Part shown: positions 16,664 to 27,007 of the stretch, one piece after another
Layout: every line of letters begins with the position of its first letter
How positions within the stretch are numbered: the first letter of the stretch is position 1
NCBI GenBank assembly: GCA_017695025.1
Contig: JADILX010000125.1
Location: 1 to 36,187 of the forward strand
Length of the DNA stretch: 36,187 bases
Direction of reading: 5' to 3'
Source of the DNA: Candidatus Cryptobacteroides excrementavium
GTDB lineage: Bacteria > Bacteroidota > Bacteroidia > Bacteroidales > UBA932
Notes under the pieces: model-generated
What the model was told of the DNA's origin: nothing
The model's database searches: none
What the model saw: the letters and a program-made list of their open reading frames with translations, nothing else
Program-made: the position numbers and the translations under genes

Positions 16664-19600
16664 ATGAACAGAATTCTTTCCTTATTTGCGGGGCTTGTGC
16701 TTTTCGGTATTTTTGCCCCTCCCGTATCTGCCGATGGCGGATATGAGGTGAAAGGAGTCGTCTATGATCAGCTGGGGCCGGTCATCGGTGCCACGATTAT
16801 GGAGCAAGGGACTTCCAACGGAACATCATCCGGCCTTGACGGAGACTTCATCCTTGTCGTGTCCGGGCCGGATGCAGTGGTGGAGATCAGTTGCATCGGT
16901 TACAAGGCATTGTCGTTCAAGGCATCTGAACTTCCGGCCTCAATCACATTGCATGAGGATACGCTTTTCCTTGATGATGTGGTGGTCATCGGTTACGGCA
17001 CTGTTAAGAAAGAGGATATGACGGGCTCGGTCACTGCCATCAAGTCTGAAGAACTGAACAGGGGAGCGGTGGTCTCAACCCAGGACATGCTGAAAGGCAA
17101 GGTGCCGGGTCTGCAGATTATCCCTGGAGACGGCGGTCCGGGCTCGGGTTCGACAATCCGTATCCGCGGTGCTGCATCCCTGAATGCCTCCAATGACCCG
17201 CTCATCGTGATAGATGGGGTCCCTATCGCTGTGGACGGCGGTGCAGGAATGGCCAATCCTCTTGAGACCATCAATCCGAACGATATAGAGTCCTTTACCG
17301 TGTTGAAGGACGCATCTTCCGCTGCCATCTACGGCTCACGTGCCTCTAACGGTGTCATCATCATCACCACAAAGAAAGGCAAGGGCTCAAGGCCGCAGGT
17401 AAGTTACAGCGGAAGCGTGAGCGTGCAGACAAATTCAAAGCGCATTCCTACGATGACTCCGGGCGAGTTCCGCGACTTCGTAAACACAACGTTCCCTGCC
17501 GGGACACCGACAGGCGACTATATCCAGGAGCATATGGGTACTGTGGATACTGATTATCAGGATATGGTTTTCCGCACAGCCATTTCGCATGACCACAACG
17601 TGAGCCTCAGCGGAAACGTGAAGGAAAGGATGCCGTACAGGGCGTCAGTTGGCTGGACCAGCCAGCAGGGTACCCTCCATACATCCAAGTACGACCGTGG
17701 TACGGTAGACATCAGCCTGTCACCGAATTTCTTTGACAAGCATCTTACTGTCAGCCTCTCGGGACGTGGAGTGTACACTGACCAGACGTATGCGAGCGGG
17801 AGTGTGGTAGGTGCGGCGGCATTTTTCAATCCTACCCAGGACCCTTATTTCAGGAACGATGACGGTTCGATAGACTATACAACGACTAACGGATTCTGGA
17901 ACTATGGTTCCGGACGCGGAGAAAATTTCACCCCGAACAACCTTCTTGGGGCAGGCCCCCTGTCACAGTTGTTCGATGTGGAAAACTGGGGAAAGGCCAT
18001 GAGAATGATAGGCAATGTGTCGGCGGACTATAAGGTCCATGGCTTTGAGGCCTTGAAGTTCAACCTCAGCCTTGGCCTTGACATGTCGAAATATACTGCA
18101 TACAGCGGAGTGAACCCTGGCTCATACCAGGCCTATGCCGATACTGAGAACAGAGGGATAGGCCAGCATTCAGAATCTGTCAATTTCCGCCGCAACCAGG
18201 TCCTCGAGTTCTACGGCAACTTCAACAAGGAGTGGGGGATACACCATCTCGACCTGATGGCCGGATATTCATGGCAGCATTTCTACAGTTCTGACCGCAG
18301 TGTGACCTATTTCAATGTCACAAACGAGCAGAAAGGCGATGACTCCCGTTATCCGCGCAACAGACAGGAAAGTTACCTGGTCTCTTTCTACGGGCGTATA
18401 AATTATTCCATCGACTCCAGATACCTGTTTACGTTCTCATTGCGAAATGACGCATCGTCGCGCTTCTCGCCTGACACGCGCTGGGGTCTCTTCCCTTCCG
18501 GAGCCTTTGCGTGGAACATCAAGGAAGAGCAGTTCCTTAAGAACTTCTCTCCGCTGACACAACTTAAACTCCGTCTCAGCGCCGGTCAGACCGGTCAGCA
18601 GGAAATCGGAAGCAATTATCCGTATATGGCCATATATAATGTGTCTTCGGATGTCTACAAGCAGTATTACATGGGAGATGCCGGCTATCAGTTCTATGTC
18701 ACTCCGGGAGCCTATGATCCTGGCATAAAATGGGAAACTACTACCACCTATAATGTCGGGGTCGACTTCGGCTTTTTCAATGACAGGCTCACGGGTAATG
18801 TGGATGCGTATCTTCGCCAGACCGACGACCTCTTGAACAGCGTCATCATACCTGTGGGAGCCAGTTTCGGAAATACCGTACTCACAAATATCGGTTCGAT
18901 GCAGAACAAGGGCCTGGAATTTTCCATCAATGCTATTCCTGTCCAGACTGAAGACTGGCATCTGTCCATAGGATTCAACGGGACGTTCCAGGACACAAGG
19001 TTCACCAAACTGAACAATAGCAATGATCCGGATTATGCCATCCAGGTCGGCAGCATCAGTAAGGGTACCGGCAGCATGCTCAGTGTACACAAGGTGGGCT
19101 ATGCCCCGTATTCATACAGGACATTCCAGCAGGTCTACGATTCTGACGGAAATCCTATCCAGAATGCTCTCGTGGACAGGGACGGGGACGGCAGCATCAC
19201 TGATGCCGACCGTTACATCTCCGGCAAGAGCCCGAATGCGAAATTCTATTATGGACTGAATCTCAAGCTGACCTGGAAAAACTGGGATTTCGGGTTCAAT
19301 GGCCATGGTTCTGCAGGAAACTGGCTTTTCAATGATTTTGCATCTTCCAACTCTACCGCATATCTGGACATGAACAGCGGAAACCTTCCTAACTTTGCAA
19401 AATATGTCAAGACGACAGGCTTTACTGAAGCCAACAGCGGTGAGCAGTGGTATTCGGACATGTTTCTTGAGAATGCCTCTTTCTTCAGGATGGACGATAT
19501 AAACCTCGGCTACACTTTCAGGGATATCAAGAACTGGAACGGAGACATAAGGCTGGCGTTCAGCGTCCAGAATGTATTCGTCATCACCGGGTACAGCGGA

Positions 19601-19693
19601 GTCGATCCTGAACTGCCGGGGACTACCGGTATCGACAACACCATGTGGCCGAGGCCTAGGACATATTCACTGAGGGTGAACATTAACTTTTAA
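16664..19693 (+). CDS. susC: SusC/RagA-family TonB-linked outer membrane protein
   Basis: CarboxypepD_reg-like N-terminus VKGVVYDQLGPVIGATIMEQGTSNGTSSGLDGDF; plug DDVVVIGYGTVKKEDMTGSVTAIKSEEL...GKVPGLQI; RIRGAASLNASNDPLIVIDGVP; YSLRVNINF end. Confidence 0.96.
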   Translation: MNRILSLFAGLVLFGIFAPPVSADGGYEVKGVVYDQLGPVIGATIMEQGTSNGTSSGLDGDFILVVSGPDAVVEISCIGYKALSFKASELPASITLHEDTLFLDDVVVIGYGTVKKEDMTGSVTAIKSEELNRGAVVSTQDMLKGKVPGLQIIPGDGGPGSGSTIRIRGAASLNASNDPLIVIDGVPIAVDGGAGMANPLETINPNDIESFTVLKDASSAAIYGSRASNGVIIITTKKGKGSRPQVSYSGSVSVQTNSKRIPTMTPGEFRDFVNTTFPAGTPTGDYIQEHMGTVDTDYQDMVFRTAISHDHNVSLSGNVKERMPYRASVGWTSQQGTLHTSKYDRGTVDISLSPNFFDKHLTVSLSGRGVYTDQTYASGSVVGAAAFFNPTQDPYFRNDDGSIDYTTTNGFWNYGSGRGENFTPNNLLGAGPLSQLFDVENWGKAMRMIGNVSADYKVHGFEALKFNLSLGLDMSKYTAYSGVNPGSYQAYADTENRGIGQHSESVNFRRNQVLEFYGNFNKEWGIHHLDLMAGYSWQHFYSSDRSVTYFNVTNEQKGDDSRYPRNRQESYLVSFYGRINYSIDSRYLFTFSLRNDASSRFSPDTRWGLFPSGAFAWNIKEEQFLKNFSPLTQLKLRLSAGQTGQQEIGSNYPYMAIYNVSSDVYKQYYMGDAGYQFYVTPGAYDPGIKWETTTTYNVGVDFGFFNDRLTGNVDAYLRQTDDLLNSVIIPVGASFGNTVLTNIGSMQNKGLEFSINAIPVQTEDWHLSIGFNGTFQDTRFTKLNNSNDPDYAIQVGSISKGTGSMLSVHKVGYAPYSYRTFQQVYDSDGNPIQNALVDRDGDGSITDADRYISGKSPNAKFYYGLNLKLTWKNWDFGFNGHGSAGNWLFNDFASSNSTAYLDMNSGNLPNFAKYVKTTGFTEANSGEQWYSDMFLENASFFRMDDINLGYTFRDIKNWNGDIRLAFSVQNVFVITGYSGVDPELPGTTGIDNTMWPRPRTYSLRVNINF

Positions 19694-19708
19694 TGAATTC
19701 CGGAAATC

Positions 19709-21409
19709 ATGAAAACGAGATATAATAAATTCTTATCTTTCGCAGCCGGACTGCTTGTGGCATCCGGAATGACATCCTGCATCGGAGATCTGGATACCGT
19801 TCCTCTCAACCCGAACGACAAGGTGGAGCAGAATGCGTATGGTACTGATGAAGCCGGCTATCTGCAGGGGCTGGCCAGACTCTATTTCCAGTTTATTACC
19901 AATGACACCAAGGACCTGCAGGTCAGCGATGGCGGGTCGGCGGAACTTATCCGCGCCTACTGGTCCGTGCAGGAGACTTCTACTGACGAGGCCAAATGCG
20001 CATGGAGCGATGATGCCTGGGTAAGGGCCCTCAATACGAACACATGGACCGAAGCCCAGAATGACGCTACTTATGCCGTCTATGTAAGGACATTGCAGGG
20101 GATTGTCTATATCAACGATTTTCTCCGTCAGACGACCGATAAAAAACTGGAGGAACGCGGTGTCGGCCCTGAAGTGGCTGCCAAGGTGGCGGGGTTCAGG
20201 GCGGAAGCAAGATTCCTGAGGGCATATCTTTACTGGATAGCCGTTGATACTTTCGGCAATGTGCCGTTTATCACCGAGGATTCGCCTTTCGGGATAAATG
20301 TTTTGCCTGAGCAGGGCACCCGTGCCGAGATTTTCAATTTCTGCATAGATGAACTTGAAGATCTTGTCGCTGACGGCAGTGCCATGCCGGAGGCAAGGAC
20401 GAATTATCCGCGTGCGGACAAAGGTTCCGTCTACGGCCTTCTCGCCCGGATGTATCTGAATGCTGAGGTATATACTTCCGTGCCGATGTGGGAAGAGGCC
20501 AAGGCCGCCTGCGAGAAGATATTTACAATGGGATATCAGTTGTGTCCAGACTATGCCTCCCTGTTCCGCGGGGACAACGGGGAGAATCTGGAGGCACGGA
20601 ACGAATTCCTTTTCGCGATAGCATACGATGCCGAGAATTCGCAGTCTTTCGGCGGGACTACCTATCTTACATTTGCAGCGATAGCCCAGGACGATATCCG
20701 CGAGATGGAAACTGATACTCCGGACGGGAAACAGACAGTAACGTATTATCCTAACGGAGTAAACGGAGGCTGGGGCGGCATCAGGGTTCCGTATGAGTTT
20801 GTATTGAAGTATTTCCAGGTCGAAGACACCGACTATTCTTCTGGCGAATATACCTGCACCGACAAACGCGGACAGATGTTCTGCATCGCAGGCCGGGAGG
20901 AATCGATGGAAGATGCTCTCTATGTATTCCTGAACGGATGGTCATGCCTGAAATTCAACAATGTGCCTCATGACAAGACTCCTGAGGAATACGGGGATGT
21001 AGCCGTGACGAAGGCTTACAGCGACATCGATTTCCCTCTTATCCGTCTTGGAGAGATTTATCTGATCTATGCGGAAGCCTGCCTCGAACTCAATGAGCCT
21101 GAAACAGCCCTCCAGTATCTTCAGGATCTTTCTCAGAGAGCCGGAGTAGAAGCCCCTGAAGGCTACAACAGGAACTATCTTATAGAAGAACGGGCTAGGG
21201 AACTGATGTGGGAAGGCCACCGCAGGACTGACCTTATCCGCTGGGGTGTTTTCCACACTTCCGATTTTCTCTGGCCATACAAGGGCGGAGACTCGTTCCG
21301 TGGACAGGGATTCGACCAGTACAAGACATTGTTTGCACTGCCTTTGACCGACATTACGGCCAACGGTACCCTCGTGCAAAATCCGGGATACAAGCAGACT
21401 GAAAATTAA
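19709..21409 (+). CDS. susD: SusD/RagB-family nutrient-binding outer membrane lipoprotein
   Basis: Lipobox MTSC-IGDLDTVPLNP; FRAEARFLRAYLYWIAVDTFGNVPF; LLARMYLNAEVYT; PLIRLGEIYLIYAEACLEL; RARELMWEGHRRTDLIRWG. Confidence 0.96.
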   Translation: MKTRYNKFLSFAAGLLVASGMTSCIGDLDTVPLNPNDKVEQNAYGTDEAGYLQGLARLYFQFITNDTKDLQVSDGGSAELIRAYWSVQETSTDEAKCAWSDDAWVRALNTNTWTEAQNDATYAVYVRTLQGIVYINDFLRQTTDKKLEERGVGPEVAAKVAGFRAEARFLRAYLYWIAVDTFGNVPFITEDSPFGINVLPEQGTRAEIFNFCIDELEDLVADGSAMPEARTNYPRADKGSVYGLLARMYLNAEVYTSVPMWEEAKAACEKIFTMGYQLCPDYASLFRGDNGENLEARNEFLFAIAYDAENSQSFGGTTYLTFAAIAQDDIREMETDTPDGKQTVTYYPNGVNGGWGGIRVPYEFVLKYFQVEDTDYSSGEYTCTDKRGQMFCIAGREESMEDALYVFLNGWSCLKFNNVPHDKTPEEYGDVAVTKAYSDIDFPLIRLGEIYLIYAEACLELNEPETALQYLQDLSQRAGVEAPEGYNRNYLIEERARELMWEGHRRTDLIRWGVFHTSDFLWPYKGGDSFRGQGFDQYKTLFALPLTDITANGTLVQNPGYKQTEN

Positions 21410-21417
21410 CACGATAT

Positions 21418-24336
21418 ATGATGAGACCATTTGGATATATAATGATGATGGCAGCGGCCGCCACTCTGACGTTCGGCTGCCAGCAACTCGAAGAAATGCG
21501 GCTCCTGCCGCCTGAGCAGGTCGTGCCGCCGGTTCTCAATCCGCTCGGAATAACCGAACTCGTGATTACGGACGACAATCTTGACGAGACGGTGTCCTTT
21601 GCCTGGGATGCCGCCGATTTCGGAGTACGTGCACAGGCTTCCTATACCATCGAGGCGGAATACGATGATCCTGTGTCAGGTACAGAAGGGACGAGGGTCG
21701 TCATTTCACAGGGTATTGCCGGCACGTCCTACGAGGCTTCCTATGAGGACATAAACTATATGCTCGGCCTTGCCGCCGATATGGGTGGAGCCGGAGTGCC
21801 GCTGGATACTCCGAGCGATGTGGATTTCTATGTCAGTGCATCAGTGGGAACAGGCGGGGAAAAGTATTATTCCGAGCCTGTAGACCTGAAAGTCACAGTG
21901 ATATATGCCGAGCCGAGATATCCGAAAGTATGGGTAATCGGGAAATACTGCAACTGGGAGCATGCCCGTTCGCAGTTCCTTTTCAGTTTCGACAGCAATG
22001 CGGAGTATGAAGGCGTGGTGGATTTCGGGCAGAATCATCTGGACTACAATTCCGGAACATCCGATGATGCCGGATTCAAACTGACAGGAGCGGCCAGCTG
22101 GAACAATGCTACCGGGAACTGGGGCCTCGGCGGTACTGCCCCGGAAGAGGAGGCAGAGCAGATAACCCTCTCCGTGGCCGGAGGCAACATCGCCAATGTC
22201 TACGGATACAGATACTACAGTTTTGCATTCAATACCACTACGCGCAGACTGACTAAGCAGGTCGGATTTGACAGATTCGTTGTCAAAGGCTCGGCCATAG
22301 GGGATGAGGAGCGGGAAATGACATTCGATACAGGCTCGCAGGAGTTCTATATCGATGCGGCTCTTGAGGCAGGAGACCTTCTCTTCGGGTTTGCGGACGG
22401 AGCGGAAAGGACCTGGCTCGGTTCATTGACCACAGGCATACTCGACGGAGCCGGGGCGAATCCTGTCACAGCGCCTGCCGGCGAATACAGAATCTATGTA
22501 AATCTGAATAATACGGAGGAGCGCACATATGAATTCAATGCCGGGGATTATGGCAAGGAGACTGAAGACGAGGAGGAAATCACCGATCCTACAGGTCATA
22601 CATGGGGTCTGACAGGTGATGCCATCAATGACTGGGGAAATGCAGTAGATACCGAGACCGGAGAGGCTGTTCCTGATACTCCTCTGGTCCTTGACGGTGA
22701 CTATTATGTGCGCAAGAATGTGCATCTTACTGCCGGCGAGAAGTTCAAATTGCGCTACGACAACAGATGGCAGGATGACGAGACATCTGAAAACCTCAGT
22801 TTCGGCGGCTATAATGGGGCCGAAGTCGGGCTGGAGTCAGGCAGAGGTGTACAATTGTCGCGAGGCGGCGGTAATCTCCATGTCCTGGCAGATGGAGACT
22901 ATGATATCTATTTCAACGAATCTATGGCCCTCATCCACATCCGTGAAGCAGGCTCAGAGGCTCCTGGTGCCGTTACATGGGGAATTGTGGGCTCATTTAC
23001 CGGATGGGCAGACGGAGAGGATCTGGAGATGACACGTGCCGAGGACAGGAATGCCGGATACTATGTTTACGAAGGGCTCGGCCTGACCACCGAAGATTCC
23101 TTCAAGTTCCGGAACGGCAACGCCTGGGTCTATGACTCAAGCAACCAGATAGCCGCTGGCAGCAGCGACCCTGTGTCAGTCGGAACAGCCTTGAGTCTGG
23201 TCAAAGGCTCCTCTTCGAATGATATCAAAGTGGCTGAAGACGGTACGTACGATATCATTCTTTATCCTGAGCAGGCTTTTGCATACATCATCAGTTCCGG
23301 TGCGGACTTCGAAACCCCTGCTAAAGTATCATGGGGAGTGACCGGTACCATGACAGGCTGGCTGAATGACAGGGACATCCTGATGGATTCCGAAGACGGA
23401 TATTATGTCATAAAGGGCCTTGATCTGTCTGCAGGTGCGGAATTCAGGCTCAGGTACGGGAACAATGACGGCAGCCGCAGTTATGGCCTGTCCGCGGATA
23501 CTCCGATGGAGGCTTCCCCTGATGCACATCTTCTGACATCCGGAGGACAGGGCAGAATACGGGTGAGCGAAGCGGGAGAATACGATATCTATCTTAATGA
23601 AGAATACGGAGTGATGTATATGCTCGAGTCCGGCTCGGAGGCACCGGCGCCGTTCAGTTTCGGCATCCAGTCCAACATTACCGATGGAATGCCGGACCTG
23701 ACCATGACGGCAAATGGAGAGTATTTCGTCTGCAAGAATGTCTGGTTCCCGTCGGGTGTGGACAACTGGCTGAAGGTCAGGGTAAGCAGTAATGACGGTA
23801 TCACATGGGGCGGAACATACATAGACTATGACACCAAGATCTCCGCTGTGCTGGGAGGTGATGCCATAGTCCCGACCGATGTCATACCGGGATGGTCCGG
23901 GGCCTACGATGTCTGGTTCAGTTATGACCGTCAGGAAATCTATATAATGGGTCCTGGCAAGCATCCGTCAGAGGCTGCAGGGGAGGTGTCCGAGTGGGGA
24001 ATCGTCGGACATTTCAGCGACTGGGGCAATGACAGGATGATGTCCATGGAAAGGGGTATCTTTGTCTACAGAGGCCTGACTTTTGACACGGACAATGATT
24101 CTTCTACGGGGTCCAATGCGATCAAGATCAGACTCGGAGGCGGCTGGGACAACGGCGGCAATATCGGGCCTTCCGGCAGTGATGTCAATGCTATCCCTGG
24201 TGATGCAATAACTGTCATAAATGACGGCGGGTCGAAAAATATCATTGTCCCGAAAGGAACATACGACATCTGGTTCGATCCCGAAGCCATGAAAGTCTGG
24301 GTGATGTCTTCCGGCCAGATCCCTTCCGGTTATTAG
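21418..24336 (+). CDS. SusE/SusF-like surface glycan-binding lipoprotein, extra-long (972 aa)
   Basis: Lipobox LTFGC-QQLEE with an acidic LES-like stretch; SusE-type N-terminal domain (VSFAWDAADFGVRAQASYTIEAEYDD...); repeated W-G-I-V-G-x-x-x-x-W modules each ending in EYDIYLNEE/TYDIWFDPE-type strands. Confidence 0.88.
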   Translation: MMRPFGYIMMMAAAATLTFGCQQLEEMRLLPPEQVVPPVLNPLGITELVITDDNLDETVSFAWDAADFGVRAQASYTIEAEYDDPVSGTEGTRVVISQGIAGTSYEASYEDINYMLGLAADMGGAGVPLDTPSDVDFYVSASVGTGGEKYYSEPVDLKVTVIYAEPRYPKVWVIGKYCNWEHARSQFLFSFDSNAEYEGVVDFGQNHLDYNSGTSDDAGFKLTGAASWNNATGNWGLGGTAPEEEAEQITLSVAGGNIANVYGYRYYSFAFNTTTRRLTKQVGFDRFVVKGSAIGDEEREMTFDTGSQEFYIDAALEAGDLLFGFADGAERTWLGSLTTGILDGAGANPVTAPAGEYRIYVNLNNTEERTYEFNAGDYGKETEDEEEITDPTGHTWGLTGDAINDWGNAVDTETGEAVPDTPLVLDGDYYVRKNVHLTAGEKFKLRYDNRWQDDETSENLSFGGYNGAEVGLESGRGVQLSRGGGNLHVLADGDYDIYFNESMALIHIREAGSEAPGAVTWGIVGSFTGWADGEDLEMTRAEDRNAGYYVYEGLGLTTEDSFKFRNGNAWVYDSSNQIAAGSSDPVSVGTALSLVKGSSSNDIKVAEDGTYDIILYPEQAFAYIISSGADFETPAKVSWGVTGTMTGWLNDRDILMDSEDGYYVIKGLDLSAGAEFRLRYGNNDGSRSYGLSADTPMEASPDAHLLTSGGQGRIRVSEAGEYDIYLNEEYGVMYMLESGSEAPAPFSFGIQSNITDGMPDLTMTANGEYFVCKNVWFPSGVDNWLKVRVSSNDGITWGGTYIDYDTKISAVLGGDAIVPTDVIPGWSGAYDVWFSYDRQEIYIMGPGKHPSEAAGEVSEWGIVGHFSDWGNDRMMSMERGIFVYRGLTFDTDNDSSTGSNAIKIRLGGGWDNGGNIGPSGSDVNAIPGDAITVINDGGSKNIIVPKGTYDIWFDPEAMKVWVMSSGQIPSGY
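21925..24336 (+). repeat. About seven tandem SusE/F CBM-like modules within one protein
   Basis: Module starts read in frame: 21925 (KVWVIGKYCNW), 22273 (RFVVKGSAIGD), 22597 (HTWGLTGDAINDW), 22972 (VTWGIVGSFTGW), 23326 (VSWGVTGTMTGW), 23653 (FSFGIQSNITDG), 23989 (SEWGIVGHFSDW); spacing 108-125 codons. The first two are the most divergent. Confidence 0.75.
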
Positions 24337-24363
24337 AGAATACTTTAAAAGAAATACAGAAAA

Positions 24364-27006
24364 ATGAAAAGATACATAATACCGATCATCCTTACTGTCT
24401 GCGCCATCGCGATGCAGGGATGTACGGACATGGCAGAAGAACTTCCTGCCGGGACTCTGACCGTATCCAGAACCACCCTCTGGTTCGATGCCGAAGGCGG
24501 ACGCCAGATTCTCGAACTGAGAACATACGCCGGCTCATGGACCGTGTCGCAGGATGAATCTTCCAAAGAATGGTGTACCCTCGACAAGACGGAGGGCACC
24601 ACATCATCATCGTTCTATGTGGAGACGGGCGGCAACCCTGACCAGCAGAGGGAAGGCGTGCTCACCGTTTCCGCTCCCGGATGCGAGCCGGTGAAAGTGC
24701 GGCTGGTGCAGAACGGGGAGGCAGACGAGCAGATGACCCTCATTCCGGAATCTCCGGATGCGGATGAGCCGCTTACCATCATCTACAAGCCTGTCCCGGA
24801 CTCTCCTCTCTACGACTACAACGGGGAAGTCTACATACATGCCGGTGTCGTTGAGGGTGACTATTGGAAATTCACCCCGTCTTCATCCGATGTCAATATC
24901 GAGAAATGCCGGATGGAAAAGGTGGGGGACAATACCTGGTCCCTTGAAATGGAGCCTACTGTCAGGGAATGGTTCGGCTCAGGAGAGTCGGAGGTTACCC
25001 GTCTGGGCCTTCTTATCCGCAGCGAGGACCATGGACTATCCGCTTTCAAAAAGAACTATTACATAGAAGTCACTGATACAAAGTACGCCCTTGAACATTC
25101 TGCTCCTGTTGAGGAGCCAGTGCCGGACGGCTGTATCTACGGTATCAACTACGGTGCCGACGGGACTTCCGTGACATTCGTCTTTGCCGCATACAACAGG
25201 ACATGGTGGAATGAACCTGTGGGCGGCAAGACTACAAGAAGCTTCGACTACTGCTACCTCATCGGGGACTTCAACGGCTGGCTCCCGTCCCAGGAGTATG
25301 CCATGAAATGGGACAAGGAAAAGGGTGCATGGTGGTACACTCTGACAGGTCTGGATCCGACCCGCGAATACATGTTCCAGTATCTGATAGGGAAAAACGA
25401 TGCTGATGCTCAGAAAGACGGTATCGCCACACAGATGCGTCTGGCCGATCCGTTCACTACCATAGTCTATACGCAGGACGATCAGTATATCCCGTCATCC
25501 ACCTATCCGGGGATGCCGGACTATCCTTCCAACACTTCCGGTATCGTATCGGCTTTCTGTATAAGTCCGGAAGAGTACGTATGGCAGCACGATGATGATT
25601 ACGAGATCAAGGATGAGAACGATATGCTCATCTACGAACTTCTTCTGCGCGACTTCTCAGAATCGGGAGACCTGAAAGGCGCCATGGAGCATTTGGAGTA
25701 TCTGAAAGAACTCGGTGTGGATGCGGTAGAACTGATGCCGGTACAGGAATTCGACAGCAACGACAGCTGGGGCTACAACCCGTACTCCCATTTCGCCTTG
25801 GATAAGACATACGGCACAAGAGAGCAGTACAAGGAATTCATAGATGCATGCCATGGTCTGGGAATGGCCGTATTCATAGATGTGGTCTACAATCACATGA
25901 CAGGGAACGCCACCATGACCAAACTTTTCTGGAATCCCAAGACAAACAATGTCTCGGAGGAAAATCCATGGTTCAACGAGATTGCCCCTGCCGGCTATAA
26001 AGTCTTTCAGGACATGAATCACGGAAACCGGTTTGTGCGCGACTATGTGACCCGCAGCCTCGGCTATCTCATCACCGAGTATCATGTGGACGGTTTCCGT
26101 TTCGATGTTTCCGGCAGTTTCAACTGGACTGATGATGACCCGGTAGGACAGCGTAAGGAAGTCTTCGAATATTATTACAATTCTCTCGTAAACACGGCTT
26201 CGGATGCCGGTAGGCCTAAGCCGGTGGTGATTCTGGAGCATTGGCAGGGCGAGGATGAGGAGAAATATCTTGCGGATCTCGGCATGCACTGCTGGCGTAA
26301 TACGAATAATGCCTACCGCCAGTGTGCGATGGGCTATCCTGACGGAGGGGACCTTTGGAATGTATGGTCAGGAAGCAACGGTATGAGACATGGCGGCTAT
26401 GTCTCCTATATGGAGAGCCATGATGAGGAGAGAATGCAGGCAAGCATCCTTTCGTATGCTACAGCCCCGTTCAAGGAAGACGTTTCGGAAAGAGTCAAGA
26501 GAAACGCCCTTGCAGCAGCATTCTGCCTGACGGTTCCCGGCCCTAAGATGCTCTGGCAGTTCCAGGAACTCGGCTATGACGTATCCATCAACGCCGGAGG
26601 CAGGACTTCGAGGAAGCCGGTACACTGGGACTATTATGATGACCCTGCCAGGAGGGCGGTTTACGGACATTATTCCGACCTGATGGAATTCCGGCATGAC
26701 AACCCTGAATTTTTTGCCGGGGATTCACAGTTCTCATGGAAGGTAGGTTACGACAACTGGACTACGGGCCGTTTCATCACCTGCACTTCTCCTGACGGCT
26801 CCAAATCGTTCGTGGTGGCAGGCAATTTCGACTCCCAGAGCAGGAGACTGTATGTGGAAGTCCCTTCTGACGGGACATGGACCAACTATCAGAATCCGGC
26901 TGAGACCTACGCCGCATCGGCTGCCGGCGACCGCATCGCAGTCGAACTCGGACAGGGCGAATACATCCTTTTGACAAATTTCGGTTACAGTGTTGACAAT
27001 GAATAA
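24364..27006 (+). CDS. BACON-domain GH13 alpha-amylase/pullulanase-like surface lipoprotein
   Basis: Lipobox AMQGC-TDMAEE; BACON-like LTVSRTTLWFDAEGGRQILELRTYAGSWTVS...WCTLDKTEGT; CBM48-like YLIGDFNGWLP; GH13 motifs DVVYNH, DGFRFDVS (nucleophile), VVILEHWQGE (acid/base), YMESHDEER. Confidence 0.9.
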   Translation: MKRYIIPIILTVCAIAMQGCTDMAEELPAGTLTVSRTTLWFDAEGGRQILELRTYAGSWTVSQDESSKEWCTLDKTEGTTSSSFYVETGGNPDQQREGVLTVSAPGCEPVKVRLVQNGEADEQMTLIPESPDADEPLTIIYKPVPDSPLYDYNGEVYIHAGVVEGDYWKFTPSSSDVNIEKCRMEKVGDNTWSLEMEPTVREWFGSGESEVTRLGLLIRSEDHGLSAFKKNYYIEVTDTKYALEHSAPVEEPVPDGCIYGINYGADGTSVTFVFAAYNRTWWNEPVGGKTTRSFDYCYLIGDFNGWLPSQEYAMKWDKEKGAWWYTLTGLDPTREYMFQYLIGKNDADAQKDGIATQMRLADPFTTIVYTQDDQYIPSSTYPGMPDYPSNTSGIVSAFCISPEEYVWQHDDDYEIKDENDMLIYELLLRDFSESGDLKGAMEHLEYLKELGVDAVELMPVQEFDSNDSWGYNPYSHFALDKTYGTREQYKEFIDACHGLGMAVFIDVVYNHMTGNATMTKLFWNPKTNNVSEENPWFNEIAPAGYKVFQDMNHGNRFVRDYVTRSLGYLITEYHVDGFRFDVSGSFNWTDDDPVGQRKEVFEYYYNSLVNTASDAGRPKPVVILEHWQGEDEEKYLADLGMHCWRNTNNAYRQCAMGYPDGGDLWNVWSGSNGMRHGGYVSYMESHDEERMQASILSYATAPFKEDVSERVKRNALAAAFCLTVPGPKMLWQFQELGYDVSINAGGRTSRKPVHWDYYDDPARRAVYGHYSDLMEFRHDNPEFFAGDSQFSWKVGYDNWTTGRFITCTSPDGSKSFVVAGNFDSQSRRLYVEVPSDGTWTNYQNPAETYAASAAGDRIAVELGQGEYILLTNFGYSVDNE

Positions 27007-27007
27007 T

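Noticed and set aside
18437-19090. 217 aa minus-strand ORF within susC
   Set aside because: Antisense to the SusC beta-barrel, with the same codon-bias artefact as other shadow ORFs in this window.
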